Shown here: piece after piece, positions 30,948-40,754 of the stretch
How the letters are laid out: every line of letters starts with the position of its first letter
Position numbering within the stretch: position 1 is the first letter of the stretch
NCBI GenBank assembly: GCA_023807065.1
Contig: JAJJLU010003569.1
Span: forward strand, 1-51,458
Length of the DNA stretch: 51,458 nt
Source: Isotricha intestinalis
Taxonomy: Eukaryota > Ciliophora > Litostomatea > Vestibuliferida > Isotrichidae
Direction: 5' to 3'
Program-made: the position numbers and the translations under genes
Notes under the pieces: generated by a model
What the model was told of the DNA's origin: nothing
Database searches by the model: none
Seen by the model: the letters and a program-made list of their open reading frames with translations, nothing else

Positions 30948-31612
30948 TGATAGGAAAGAAAATTATTTTTTTAAATATTAAATAATTAATAGTAAATAAC
31001 TAATTTTTGATATATTAGATATTTTGATAAGGTAATAAGGAAAGGTCCTAAAAGTAAGAAGTGTATTTAGGGCTTTTATATCAAAGTACATAGAACCAAC
31101 AAAATTAAGGAAATTAAATTATATAGAAAAGGAAGAAAAACATCTCAAACAAAATAATATTTAGAGATTGACATAAATTTAGAATAGAATATTATGCAGC
31201 AAAGGAATGTATTTATGAAAACATATATTTTGTAGTTGATAATGTTTTAGCATTATATTCAATACCAGAAGAATATTTAGTATGTAATATTGAAGAATAT
31301 ATATATGATAAATAATCATTTAAAAGAATTTATGATACTTGTCCTATTATTGTTTCACATTCAGAAGATCATAAAACTAAATTAAAATATGATCATAGAA
31401 AAAGTGTCAGTAATGTAAGTACTAAGTTAAGCTTAGTCAAAGATAGAGGAAGGATTGTTTTACCTATTCTTAAAGTTGATAATCCATGTTCTTTGAGTAA
31501 TTTTTTTGATATTTAAAATGAAATAATAAATAAAAATGTTTTGTACAATTTTAAGAAAAAAAATCTCAATAAAAGAAAATACATTAAATTTGAAAAATCA
31601 TAATTAATTATA
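30948..31612 (+). pseudogene. Gene remnant of unknown family (about 31030-31517)
   Basis: On the plus strand about 31036-31180 reads KGPKSKKCI-stop-GFYIKVHRTNKI and onward; after a one-base slip near 31187 a second frame reads EYYAAKECIYENIYFVVDNV, LALYSIPEEYLVCNIEEYIY, a TAA (31312), then SFKRIYDTCPIIVSHSEDHK and on to VLPILKVDNPCSLSNFFDI before a terminal TAA at 31515. The composition is clearly coding-like (Cys, Pro and Asp codons; mixed G and C) and differs from the flanking spacer. The breaks (two TAG, two TAA including one in the first block, and a frameshift) argue for a dead gene. I do not recognise the protein. No GT..AG intron fits the breaks. Confidence 0.6.
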
Positions 31613-33304
31613 TTAATAATTAACATTTTTACCATAAATTGTTCTTTCAATATCTCTTACATAAAACATAGACACAGTTAAGGGAATAAGAAAGAGTAGA
31701 ATTTTAAAAAAATAAGTAAAAGAAGTTAACTTTAGAATTTTCATTATAATTAGAATGACTCCTTCACTTCCAATTCCAAACCCAATTAAATTAGCCAAAG
31801 CCATTAAAATAATATATAAAGAGCAAAAACTATATTTTAAAAACCTAAAGAAAAATTTATCATTTAAATAATTAAATTGGGGTTTACTGAAATAATTTTT
31901 AACAATAATTTCTGGAATTAAAGACAAACAAATAAACCAACCCCAAATTAATAAATTTAATTTTAAATCATGCCATAAAGCAACAAAAGTAAAAATAATC
32001 CACATATTAAATATTTTAGTCTTTTTTCCTCCTAAAGGAACATAAATATATCTTATAATCCAAACATTAAATGATCTATGCCAAGCTCTCCAAAATCCTT
32101 CAAAGCAATAATTATTAAATAAACATCTATTCATATTTTCTTCTGTTAATATTCCATCAAGCCAAGACCAAATTCTTGTTATTCTCCAAATTACTGTAAA
32201 TTTTAACCATAAAAATGTTAAATTGTTAAAACTATATAATGCTAAATAAAAATATGTGAAATTATGTTCTTCGTCATTTAATATAAATTTATTATATTTA
32301 TTTGTTAGGAAACAGTTTATATAAATGTAATGATTGAATAGTTCAAATATAAAAAATGTTATTATGTTTCTTATTATATATAATATTTTTTTTTTGTTAC
32401 AAAAATTGTTGTGTTCACTTTCAGAATAATTATACCATTGAAATATAAAACTATTATATAAAATTATTGGACCACTGAAATATAAAGGAGGATAAAAAAT
32501 ATATATTAAAAAATTTATAAAGGAAAATTTATCTAAATCTATTTTTACAAATTTCAAACAAGTTAAACAAAATTCTCCTTTCTCACAATTTTCACAATGT
32601 TCTTTTGCTTTATTTAAATTTAAAATATGATTATTATCAAAATTTTTGATATAGGCATTTTTATATTCAATATTAAAACTAATTATTTTCAGCATATTTA
32701 AACCAAAACAAGCATTCCAACCTAAAATAGAATATTCATTAACATATATTCCAAAAGTTTCTAAAGAATAACCTCTATAAATTTCACTAGTTATTTTAAC
32801 AAAAATACAAATTGACCAAGTTAAAAAAACAAAAATTTTAGTTCCTATTATTGGTAATATTAAACATAATAAATAAGTAGAAATTAAAGTAACAAAAAGA
32901 AATACAATTTTATTTCCATGTAAGTAATATCCATAACCTACTCCAACAAATAAATAAAAAAATTTAGAACAATTAAAATTTAATTTTCTTTTTATTATTT
33001 GAGAAAGTGAAATAAATATAAAAGCAAAATATAAAATTAACTCAAGATTTTTTCTAAAATATTTCCATTGAAAATCACTTAAATCTCTATATTTACCTAA
33101 ATAAGTATTATCAGTAGTTAATCCACTTAATCTAAAATTATATTTTTTTGCAATATTATAACTATGAAATCCTAATTTTATTATTAAATATCCCCATGAA
33201 ATAAAAGCAAATAAAGAACAAAAAAAATATTCATATAAAATTAATTTATTCTCTTTTCTAAGGAAAGTTATTTTTTCTATTAATGATAGTTTATTTTTTT
33301 CCAT
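31613..33304 (-). CDS. GUP1: MBOAT-family O-acyltransferase, Gup1-like
   Basis: Membrane-bound O-acyltransferase; Gup1 remodels GPI-anchor lipids in the ER and its animal relatives acylate secreted proteins. The Gup1 pattern is seen in TTDNTYLGKYRDLSDFQWKY (about 62-81), a Cys-rich loop HCENCEKGEFCLTCLKF before LIYIFYPPLYFSGPIILYNS, and the catalytic region FEGFWRAWHRSFNVWIIRYI then YVPLGGKKTKIFNMW and FTFVALWHDLKLNLLIWGW. The invariant histidine is His445 in LWHD; His409 lies in WHRSFN. About ten membrane spans, 563 aa, full length. A GPI-remodelling role would fit the GPI-like surface protein two genes away, but this is inference from family only. Confidence 0.92.
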   Translation of the reverse strand: MEKNKLSLIEKITFLRKENKLILYEYFFCSLFAFISWGYLIIKLGFHSYNIAKKYNFRLSGLTTDNTYLGKYRDLSDFQWKYFRKNLELILYFAFIFISLSQIIKRKLNFNCSKFFYLFVGVGYGYYLHGNKIVFLFVTLISTYLLCLILPIIGTKIFVFLTWSICIFVKITSEIYRGYSLETFGIYVNEYSILGWNACFGLNMLKIISFNIEYKNAYIKNFDNNHILNLNKAKEHCENCEKGEFCLTCLKFVKIDLDKFSFINFLIYIFYPPLYFSGPIILYNSFIFQWYNYSESEHNNFCNKKKILYIIRNIITFFIFELFNHYIYINCFLTNKYNKFILNDEEHNFTYFYLALYSFNNLTFLWLKFTVIWRITRIWSWLDGILTEENMNRCLFNNYCFEGFWRAWHRSFNVWIIRYIYVPLGGKKTKIFNMWIIFTFVALWHDLKLNLLIWGWFICLSLIPEIIVKNYFSKPQFNYLNDKFFFRFLKYSFCSLYIILMALANLIGFGIGSEGVILIIMKILKLTSFTYFFKILLFLIPLTVSMFYVRDIERTIYGKNVNY

Positions 33305-33347
33305 ATTAAAATTTTATATTTTAAATTTTAATTAATTTAAATATTTT

Positions 33348-34073
33348 CTATTTTAATCTATTAATTGCTGCTCCTAAAATAAATGAAAAAAGAACTGCTA
33401 TTAAAGTAAAAATTTCTGAATATTTATTTTTTAATAATTTATAAAAAGTATTTCCATTATTTTTTTTATTTTCTTTTTTCTCTTTATTTTCTTCATTTAA
33501 TCCTACACTTTTAGAATATAATTCTTTTAATTTTTCTTTTGATTCTTGAATTTTTTTTTTAATATCATCAATTTTTTCTATTATATCTTCATTCTTCTTT
33601 TTTAAACTTTCAAAATCATTATCAATTTCAGATTCAACTTTAGATAAATCTGACAAAGGTTTTTCATTAAAAGAAGAAAATTGTTCTGATACTTCATTGT
33701 ATTTACCTTCAATATTAATTTTTTGTCCTAATTTTTTATAGTCAATTGAGTTATAAACTTTTTTTAGTTCTTGATGTTCAATGATATTATTCTCAGTTGG
33801 AACACATATAATTTGGAATTTAATTGATGGATTTTCTTCAATTAAATGATTATTTGTTGAAACTTGAATGATAAAATTTTGTAAAGGAGGAATTATACAA
33901 ATTGAAGGATTTGCTCTTAATTTTAAAGATGAATTTTCATAAACTTTTGCAATGATATATTTATCTTTTAATTCATTTTGAATTGATATATTTCCAATAT
34001 ATTTTTCTTGTTTAGAATCATATTCTATTAAAACATAATTTCCTTCTTGAGGTGAACTTGCATATTTTTCCAT
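33348..34073 (-). CDS. VAP (VAMP-associated protein) with MSP domain and C-terminal anchor
   Basis: VAP proteins tether the ER to other membranes by binding FFAT motifs. Residues 14-110 form the MSP immunoglobulin-like domain: GNISIQNELKDKYIIAKVYE, LRANPSICIIPPLQNFIIQV, PSIKFQIICVP. Residues about 140-195 are coiled coil (SDLSKVESEIDNDFESLKKK and onward), and FTLIAVLFSFILGAAINRL is the tail anchor. 241 aa is the typical VAP length. It follows the MBOAT gene by 43 bp on the same strand and diverges from the kinase gene with an 80 bp gap, which must hold both promoters. Confidence 0.9.
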   Translation of the reverse strand: MEKYASSPQEGNYVLIEYDSKQEKYIGNISIQNELKDKYIIAKVYENSSLKLRANPSICIIPPLQNFIIQVSTNNHLIEENPSIKFQIICVPTENNIIEHQELKKVYNSIDYKKLGQKINIEGKYNEVSEQFSSFNEKPLSDLSKVESEIDNDFESLKKKNEDIIEKIDDIKKKIQESKEKLKELYSKSVGLNEENKEKKENKKNNGNTFYKLLKNKYSEIFTLIAVLFSFILGAAINRLK

Positions 34074-34153
34074 TAAATATTATTTTTTAATTTAATTATC
34101 ATTAATATAATTATATTGTTATTAAATAATTTAAATACTTTTATTGATATTAA

Positions 34154-35170
34154 ATGCAAGAAAATAATGATAAAGAAAATAAAAAAGAAGAACAAAAAAA
34201 TGAAAAAAAAAATAGAAAAATAAGTTTATCTGAATTTGAGCTTCTTCAAACAGTAGGAATAGGTTCATTTGGTAGAGTACGTTTAACTCGACATAAAAAA
34301 ACAGACACAGTTAGTGTAATGAAAATATTAAAAAAAATAGAAATAGTAAAACAAAAGCAAGTAGATCACATTTATTCAGAATATAATATATTAACAATAT
34401 TAAATCATCCATTTATAGTAGAATTAAAAGGAGTAAATTTAACAGATCCAAAATATTTATATTTAATATTAGAATATGTTCCAGGAGGAGAATTATTTTC
34501 ATTATTAAGAAATTGTCAAAATTTTCCATTGGAACAAGCAATATTTTACATATGCCACATAATAACTATATTCACATATTTACATAGTAAAAATATAATA
34601 TATCGTGATTTAAAACCAGAAAATATATTAATAAATACAAATGGATATTTAAAATTAACAGATTTTGGTTTTGCAAAAGTATTAGAAAGCGGAAAAACAT
34701 ATACATTATGTGGAACACCAGAATATTTAGCTCCTGAAATAATATTAAATAAAGGTCATGGTAAACCTGTTGATTGGTGGACAATGGGAATTTTATTATA
34801 TGAAATGTTAGTTGGAATTGATCCTTTTAATGATGATGATCCAATGATGATTTATCAAAAAATAATTAAAGGTAAAATTAGATTTCCAAATACTTTCAAT
34901 AAAGATGCTAAAAGCTTAATTAAACATTTATTAACTTCGGATACTACTAAAAGATATGGATGCTTAAAAAATGGAGTTAAGGATATTGTTAATCATAGAT
35001 TATTTGGAAATTTCGATTGGAGGGCTTTTGTTTTTATGAAAATGATTCCTCCTTATCTTCCTCCTGTTAAAGGACCTAGTGATACTTCTTGTTTTAATGA
35101 GTATCCTGATTCCGATAATCATAATGTTGAAGAATTAGAAAAGGATAAAGACCCTTTTTTAGATTGGTAA
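34154..35170 (+). CDS. AGC-group kinase, PKA catalytic-subunit-like
   Basis: Complete Ser/Thr kinase with all landmarks: glycine loop GIGSFGRV, ATP-binding Lys57 (VMKILKK), catalytic Asp152 in YRDLKPEN, DFG Asp170, activation-loop Thr184 in TYTLCGTPEYLAPE, and VDWWTMGILLYEML. LCGTPEYLAPE plus the short N- and C-termini point to the cAMP-dependent kinase catalytic subunit rather than AKT or S6K. HRD is YRD, as in PKA. The end is KDPFLDW rather than the FxxF of animal PKA, but an aromatic residue at the extreme C-terminus can fill the same pocket. In ciliates PKA controls ciliary beating. The cAMP-regulated status is inference. Confidence 0.93.
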   Translation: MQENNDKENKKEEQKNEKKNRKISLSEFELLQTVGIGSFGRVRLTRHKKTDTVSVMKILKKIEIVKQKQVDHIYSEYNILTILNHPFIVELKGVNLTDPKYLYLILEYVPGGELFSLLRNCQNFPLEQAIFYICHIITIFTYLHSKNIIYRDLKPENILINTNGYLKLTDFGFAKVLESGKTYTLCGTPEYLAPEIILNKGHGKPVDWWTMGILLYEMLVGIDPFNDDDPMMIYQKIIKGKIRFPNTFNKDAKSLIKHLLTSDTTKRYGCLKNGVKDIVNHRLFGNFDWRAFVFMKMIPPYLPPVKGPSDTSCFNEYPDSDNHNVEELEKDKDPFLDW

Positions 35171-36229
35171 ATTTTTTTAATATTTTTTGTAAATTATAAT
35201 TTTCTTATTGTGTATAAACTCTTTATGCTATTAGTTTTTGTGAGAAGTGTTTTGTGTATTTTTTGGGTATTATTGTTTTTTATATATACTTTTAATTTCA
35301 ATTAATATTTAATATTTTTTTTAATTTTTCTATTAATATGGATGATGCTCTTATAAGTGGTTTAAAATTAGTAAATCAAGAACAAAAAAAATAGAAGACA
35401 AAAAATACATATAATTCAAAATAATAACACTGAAAAAAAGGATGAATTAAACGAATCAATACATAAAACTATAATAACAAATAATAATAATAATATTGGC
35501 TACAAAAAGAAGTAAAAAAAAAAAGAAAATAAATATTAAAAAAATTCTCGTCAATTTAAATATGGATATATGAAAATTTTTTCAAATCCAAATGAAGATA
35601 TTTAGTTTTTTAAATGATTCTTTAGGAGAAAATAAACAACATAATGATACTTTAGATTATTTTAATTATGGATTAGATGGAGAAAAATATTGAATTACTC
35701 TATATCAATTCAATATAAGAGACATTTAAATGAAGAAAAGAGTAAAATTGAAGAAATGAAAAATGTCGAATATCAACAAAATATGAATTATCAATATCCT
35801 AATGATAATAATAATGGAATTATAATAGAAATTTTATACCTTTTAATCCAATGCTTACTATGTGTAATCCTCTTCAAATGAGAAATAATTTATTAATAAT
35901 AATATGAATATAATGAATAATCCCATTTTAAATAATATGAATATGCAATTTATGCAAATAAAAAAGAATAAATAAAGTAAATATATTTTAAATAAATTTC
36001 ATTTAAATTTAATAAAAAAATAATTAAAAAAATATAAAATTAAAATCATAAAATCAGACTAATTAAATATTATGAAAATCTATTATGAGGAAAAACAATT
36101 TTTTTTTATTATTTTTTTTTTATTTTGATTTAATAATAATTTAAATAGAACTAAAAATGTTTTTAATCATTTATAAGATAAAATTTTTATCTATTTTAGT
36201 ATAAAAATATTTTTTTTAATATTAATCCA
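35171..36229 (+). pseudogene. Spacer plus a frameshifted Asn-rich gene remnant (about 35338-35970)
   Basis: From ATG at 35338 the plus strand starts MDDALISGLKLVNQEQKK, hits TAG, then continues in shifting frames: NNTEKKDELNESIHKTIITN, RQFKYGYMKIFSNPNEDI, a TAG, DSLGENKQHNDTLDYFNYGL, a 63-codon open stretch at 35690-35881 (IQYKRHLNEEKSKIEEMKN), and in another frame IPFNPMLTMCNPLQMRNN and MNIMNNPILNNMNMQFMQI before TAA. At least three frame changes and several TAA/TAG codons are needed, so it is a dead gene. Met/Asn/Pro-rich C-terminal repeats suggest an RNA-binding or adaptor protein, but no domain is identifiable. Confidence 0.55.
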
Positions 36230-37147
36230 ATGTCTTTGAATAATAATCCTTTCTTATTAAATACAAAAAGTTTAGGTAAATGTAATATATCAAATTGTTT
36301 AGAATGTTCAACTTTTAATGAATGCAAAATATGTAAACCAGATTACATAAATATAGATAATAAATGTTTTTTAAAAGAATGTTCCATATTTGGAAAAGAA
36401 TGTAACTTTTGTTCTGAATTTGATTGTTTGTCTTGTAAAAAAGGATATAAAATTTCATATGGTTTTTGCGATAAAGAAGAATATTTAATTTATATTGAAA
36501 AATTAGGATTTATTTTACCTTTTTTTATTATGTGTGTTCTTTTTATTTTCGTTTTTATTTTTAGGAAAAATAGAAAGAACGCATATAAACATAAAATAGT
36601 AAAAGCAGAAATAATTAAAAAAAAAAGACCATCAACTGGACAATATATTATATATAATTATAATATAAATAATAATAGAGAAGAAAAAAAGGAAAAAACA
36701 AATGATGAAGTTAATAATCAAAATATAAATTTAACAGAAAATGAACAATTTATAAATTTTGAAGATATACATTCTGAATTTTCAATAGGTTCAAATAATT
36801 GTGTAATTTGTGGAAGAAAATGTATATTCTCTTTTTCTGTTTGTGGATGTGCTATATGTAGAGAACATTCAGTTCCTCAAAAAGGTCAAACTTTAATTTG
36901 TCCAAATCATAATATTCCTTTAAATAGAAAATTATACATAAAAAAATCATATACAAATTTACATATTATTCCTACTGATAAAAGTAAATATATACAATTA
37001 TGTCCTATTTGTAACGTTGAACCTTCAATTAAAAGCTTTAATTGTGGATGCTCTTTAAAAGTTTGTACAAAATGCTTTAATGAAAATTTATATGTATTTA
37101 AAATTAAAAAATGTCCAAGATGCAATCATCCTTATAAAGAATTATAA
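36230..37147 (+). CDS. Type I membrane protein, furin-like Cys-rich ectodomain and cytosolic RING-like zinc domain
   Basis: Residues 17-85 hold Cys pairs of furin-like repeats (CNISNCLECSTFNECKICKP and on to CNFCSEFDCLSCKKGY). A single membrane span follows (LGFILPFFIMCVLFIFVFIF), then a basic and Asn-rich linker and two zinc-binding modules: CVICGRKCIFSFSVCGCAIC with CPNH, and CPICNVEPSIKSFNCGCSLK, CTKCF, CPRCNHPY, which looks like a RING variant. A membrane E3 ligase is plausible. The annotated start may not be real: the frame stays open back to 36200, right after an acceptor-like TTTTATCTATTTTAG ending at 36199, and no signal peptide is present downstream. A hydrophobic signal-like peptide starts at ATG 36085 in another frame, so an upstream exon is likely but I could not join it cleanly. 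Confidence 0.75.
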   Translation: MSLNNNPFLLNTKSLGKCNISNCLECSTFNECKICKPDYINIDNKCFLKECSIFGKECNFCSEFDCLSCKKGYKISYGFCDKEEYLIYIEKLGFILPFFIMCVLFIFVFIFRKNRKNAYKHKIVKAEIIKKKRPSTGQYIIYNYNINNNREEKKEKTNDEVNNQNINLTENEQFINFEDIHSEFSIGSNNCVICGRKCIFSFSVCGCAICREHSVPQKGQTLICPNHNIPLNRKLYIKKSYTNLHIIPTDKSKYIQLCPICNVEPSIKSFNCGCSLKVCTKCFNENLYVFKIKKCPRCNHPYKEL

Positions 37148-37453
37148 ATCTATAATTAATATATATTTAATATTAATAAATAATATAAATAATAAACATA
37201 TAAATAAAAAAAGTTGAAAAAATGAAATTAAATACATCTTAAAGAATTTATTCTTGATGTCTTCTATAAGTAATTCTAATAATTAAATTGATTTTTCTTT
37301 AAGGAGGAATATAAAAAAACATAAAACTCCTATAAAATCATATATTAATCCTCTTTTTAAGAACATAAAATATAAAAAACCATAATAAACATAAATAAAA
37401 ACTCCAAAAATTTATCTAAAAAAAATAAATAAAAAAACCAAAAAAAATACTAT
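37148..37453. other. Convergent intergenic region
   Basis: It lies between the 3' ends of the membrane RING-like gene (plus) and the Aly gene (minus). If TAA/TAG are ignored, all three minus-strand frames between about 37240 and 37400 look readable, which shows how little such reading proves here. I support no gene. Confidence 0.45.
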
Positions 37454-38023
37454 TTATTGTCTCTTCTTTCCCAAACTTTTTTTAAATACTCTTTTTTTTC
37501 TATTTTGCAATTTATTCTTTCTTCTATTAACACGATTTAAATTTCTATTCCTAAATCTCAGTCTATTTCTAACAGTATTAATTCTTTTCAAATTAGAAAA
37601 TCTAATATTAATGACTCTTCCATTAATATTAGTATTATTTAAATTTTTAATAGCATATACCGCATCTCTATGTCTTTCATATTCGACATCAGCATTTCCT
37701 TTACTTTCACCTAATAGAGTAAAGTTAATTCCACATCTTCTTAATTTTCCAAATTTTACAAAAAGAGTTTTTAATTCATTATTAGTTAATTTTTTATTTA
37801 AATTTGTAACAAAGAGACGACGACGATTGTCTCTTTGAGAAGAGTGATTGAATTTATTTAGTCTATCTATTCTTCTTTTATTTTTTAATTTTTTGTTCAA
37901 GGTCCTCCTGCCTAATCCTAATCTAATATTACCATTATGTAATCCTCTAATGAAATGAAGATGAGATTTTAGAAATTTACGTGATGAAGATATTTCATCT
38001 AAAGATTTGTTTAGCTTATTCAT
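37454..38023 (-). CDS. ALYREF: Aly/REF (Yra1)-type mRNA export adaptor
   Basis: TREX component that recruits the export receptor to spliced mRNA. The start NKLNKSLDEISSSRK resembles the UAP56-binding N-terminal motif of Aly/Yra1 (SLDDII-type). The RRM (about 66-145) reads RRLFVTNLNKKLTNNELKTL, FVKFGKLRRCGINFTLLGES, KGNADVEYERHRDAVYAIKN, NINGRVINIRF, with the GxADVxFERxxDAxxA pattern typical of REF proteins. Basic Arg/Asn/Lys tracts flank it on both sides and end in KKSLGKKRQ, but without RGG boxes. 189 aa is a normal size. Confidence 0.92.
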   Translation of the reverse strand: MNKLNKSLDEISSSRKFLKSHLHFIRGLHNGNIRLGLGRRTLNKKLKNKRRIDRLNKFNHSSQRDNRRRLFVTNLNKKLTNNELKTLFVKFGKLRRCGINFTLLGESKGNADVEYERHRDAVYAIKNLNNTNINGRVINIRFSNLKRINTVRNRLRFRNRNLNRVNRRKNKLQNRKKRVFKKSLGKKRQ

Positions 38024-38297
38024 TTTTTTTTTATTTTTTTTTACAGTGTTTATATTATTTTTAGATTTTTTTGTTTTTTTTTTGGATAATATTTTTTTAA
38101 AGAGGATTTTTTTAAATAATATATATAATAATTCATGATACTTTATTTAAGGTACAACTTAACTTTTTTCATAATTTTTAGATATACCAAAATACTAATT
38201 TCTTTAATCCTTTTTCATTTTGGTATGATAATTTCTATTTACATATTCATTATATTTATAAATTATTTTTTTTCCAAATACAAAAGAATTTAAATAA

Positions 38298-39158
38298 TTA
38301 AATTTCATTAACATCAATTTCCTTTTCTTTAACAACAACACTTTCTAATTTTTTATACCAATTAATAATTTTTATAGGAAGAGTTATATTCATAAGATTA
38401 TTAGGAACATTCATTTTATAATCAATTTGATTAAGTGATTTAAAATAAAAATAATTTTCATCTTCCTCAATTTTATAAATAGAAATATAATTAAATATTC
38501 TAACAACATTTTTATTTTCTTTATATTTTTCATTAAGTTCATGAGAGACACTTGAACAATAAGAGTAGTAATTATTATTAAAATAAAATTCTACTTTTTT
38601 TTCCAATATGTCTCTTTCACTAATGAAAAATATAGGTTTATTATATGAAGTATGAATTAAATAAGAATTTTCATATTCTTCAATTATTTTTATTTCTTTT
38701 ATATTTTCATCCCATTTTTTCCTATTTTTTATATCTTTTAAAGTATTTATTATATCTTCTTTATTTATATTATTTTTAAATTCACTTTTTGATATTTTAT
38801 ATTCCATTTTTATTAAAGGAAATTTATTTGTTAATAAAGATGATTCTTTGGATGATAAAATTAAACCATCTTTTTTATAAAAGATTTTATAATTATTGCA
38901 TATTAAAAATTCTTTGTTTGTTATTTCAACTATTTTTTCCTTAGATAAATTTAATGATATTTCTTTTTCATCTTTTCGATATACTTTTGAAGGGAATACC
39001 ATTGCAGTATTTAATATTTCTCCTGAAGAAGTTGAACTTTCACTTAAATCGTCTGAAAATTCTGCATCTGAAAGTTCTTCTCCTTCTAATAATTTTTCTT
39101 TCTTTTTATTTTTTTTTGAATATAAACAACAACATAGTAATTTACATAATCTTTTCAT
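38298..39158 (-). CDS. START-domain lipid-binding protein, probably membrane-anchored by acylation
   Basis: Residues about 100-275 fit a START fold: MEYKISKSEFKNNINKEDII, IKNRKKWDENIKEIKIIEEY, SYLIHTSYNKPIFFISERDI, FYFKSLNQIDYKMNVPNNLM and TLPIKIINWYKKLESVVV. The central K-x-WD-x-N and SERDI (usually SxRDF) signatures are present. The N-terminus MKRLCKLLCCCLYSKKNKKK has a cluster of four cysteines followed by a polybasic stretch, typical of palmitoylated membrane attachment. An acidic Ser-rich patch (DAEFSDDLSESSTSSGE) follows. The ligand (a phospholipid or sterol) cannot be told. Confidence 0.85.
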   Translation of the reverse strand: MKRLCKLLCCCLYSKKNKKKEKLLEGEELSDAEFSDDLSESSTSSGEILNTAMVFPSKVYRKDEKEISLNLSKEKIVEITNKEFLICNNYKIFYKKDGLILSSKESSLLTNKFPLIKMEYKISKSEFKNNINKEDIINTLKDIKNRKKWDENIKEIKIIEEYENSYLIHTSYNKPIFFISERDILEKKVEFYFNNNYYSYCSSVSHELNEKYKENKNVVRIFNYISIYKIEEDENYFYFKSLNQIDYKMNVPNNLMNITLPIKIINWYKKLESVVVKEKEIDVNEI

Positions 39159-39507
39159 TCCCTTCTTTTTATTTAATTAGTAAAATATATTTTAAATATT
39201 TATATCTAAACGATATTTTTTTAATTTAATCATTTAAAAAATAAATTTTAATAGTTAATTTTTATTAAATTGATGTTTATTTAATAAAATATTTTATTTT
39301 AGGGAAAAGATAATAATAGTTTTCATGAAAAACAAATTTTTTTTTTAAAATCATTTGATTAATATCAAGAAAAAATATAAATGTAAATTACAAAGCTCAT
39401 TTTTTCAATTTAATTCTTTTAATAAATATTTTAATTTTATATTCCCCAGATTTTTATAATAAATAAGAAGAATAAATATTAGATTTTAATAAAAATTAGA
39501 ATCATTA
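39159..39507. other. Divergent intergenic region
   Basis: It separates the START gene (minus) from the cyclin gene (plus). I see only A/T spacer with homopolymer runs. Confidence 0.5.
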
Positions 39508-40104
39508 ATGTCAAAAGAAATAAATCCTTTTTATTTAAAAAAACAACACAATGAAAAAGTTAACTCATCATTTGATAGTGAAATTTCAAATTCTAGTATT
39601 GAAATATCAGAGTTTGAATTAGAGGATCAACAAGAAAAAAATTATAATAAAATTATAAACATCTATTCTTATATTTTAAACAAATGTATTGAAATAACTC
39701 CTTTAAATTATAAAGATGATTCTATTTTTCATAATTCAAAAATTCCAAAAATTGTAATTACTGAATATTTAAATCGAATAATTGAATATTCAAATGTTGA
39801 AGAAAATACTTTAATATGTTCTTTAATATATATTGAAGAAATTCGTAAAAAAATAAAATTAACTAATTTCAATATCCATAAAATTTTATTTACGGCTATT
39901 ATAACTGCAATTAAATTCAATGAAGATAAAATATTTAATAATAATTTTTATTCATTAATAGGAGGAATTTCAAAAGAAAAATTATTAGAGTTAGAATATC
40001 ATTTCTTAATATTAATGGAATTTAAATTATATATTAATGAAAATATATTTAAAACATATAAACAAGTGTTAGAAGATGTAAGTCTAAATTTTAATATATT
40101 ATAA
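39508..40104 (+). CDS. PHO80/cyclin-P-type cyclin
   Basis: Residues about 55-170 form a single cyclin fold: IPKIVITEYLNRIIEYSNVE, ENTLICSLIYIEEIRKK, LTNFNIHKILFTAIITAIKF, NEDKIFNNNFYSLIGGISKE, LLELEYHFLILMEFKLYI. The sequence P-x-I-x-I-x-x-Y-L-x-R-I and the NNxxYxxxGGISxxELxxLE core define the Pho80/PCL and plant CYCU/CYCP class, which partner a CDK (Pho85-like). 198 aa is a usual length. No destruction box is obvious. It is full length and ends a few residues after the last cyclin helix. Confidence 0.92.
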   Translation: MSKEINPFYLKKQHNEKVNSSFDSEISNSSIEISEFELEDQQEKNYNKIINIYSYILNKCIEITPLNYKDDSIFHNSKIPKIVITEYLNRIIEYSNVEENTLICSLIYIEEIRKKIKLTNFNIHKILFTAIITAIKFNEDKIFNNNFYSLIGGISKEKLLELEYHFLILMEFKLYINENIFKTYKQVLEDVSLNFNIL

Positions 40105-40754
40105 TTTAATTGTCAATCTTATATGGTATTATTTCTTTTAATTTAAGAAAATTATTGATAATTATTTGTAAATATATGTATCTATTTATGTAACTTTTAC
40201 TTAGTAAATGTTTAATCTAAAAATAATATTTTTTGGATATAATATAAAAAAAGTTTCAATGAAATTTTTTTTAATATATATTTATCCAAAAAATTATAAT
40301 AAGAAACCTATAATTTTATTTATAATTAAACATTAAAATAAAAAATAAATTTATTACAATTTTAATATAAATCTAGAAATAAAAGATTCTAAAAAATTAA
40401 TTTATTTTTTCTAATAAATTAATATATAAATATAAAAATTAAGTTAAATATATATAAAAAATATTAAATAATTTTTATCTTATAAAAAAATTGATAAAAA
40501 TAAAATAAATATAAAAATTGTTTAGTTTAAGATAGAGTATGATATTGAATAAGTAAAATGATAATTTTCATGTAAAAATTATCCCTTTTTAAGTCTAAAT
40601 TGAATATTTTCTTATTGAATACTTTTAATTATTGTTTTTCCCATTCCTCATTTTGCTTAAAATAATAATAATATATTAAATGAAAAAAAAAAATATTTAA
40701 TTAATTATTCCAAATAATAATTCATATATATAAGAAAATATAATTATTTAAAAA
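40105..40754. other. Very AT-rich spacer
   Basis: Nearly pure A and T with stops in all frames. No gene, RNA or repeat array is seen. Confidence 0.55.

Noticed and set aside
37240..37400. Possible remnant in the convergent gap on the minus strand
   Set aside because: All three frames look equally readable once TAA/TAG are ignored, so there is no evidence for any one of them.
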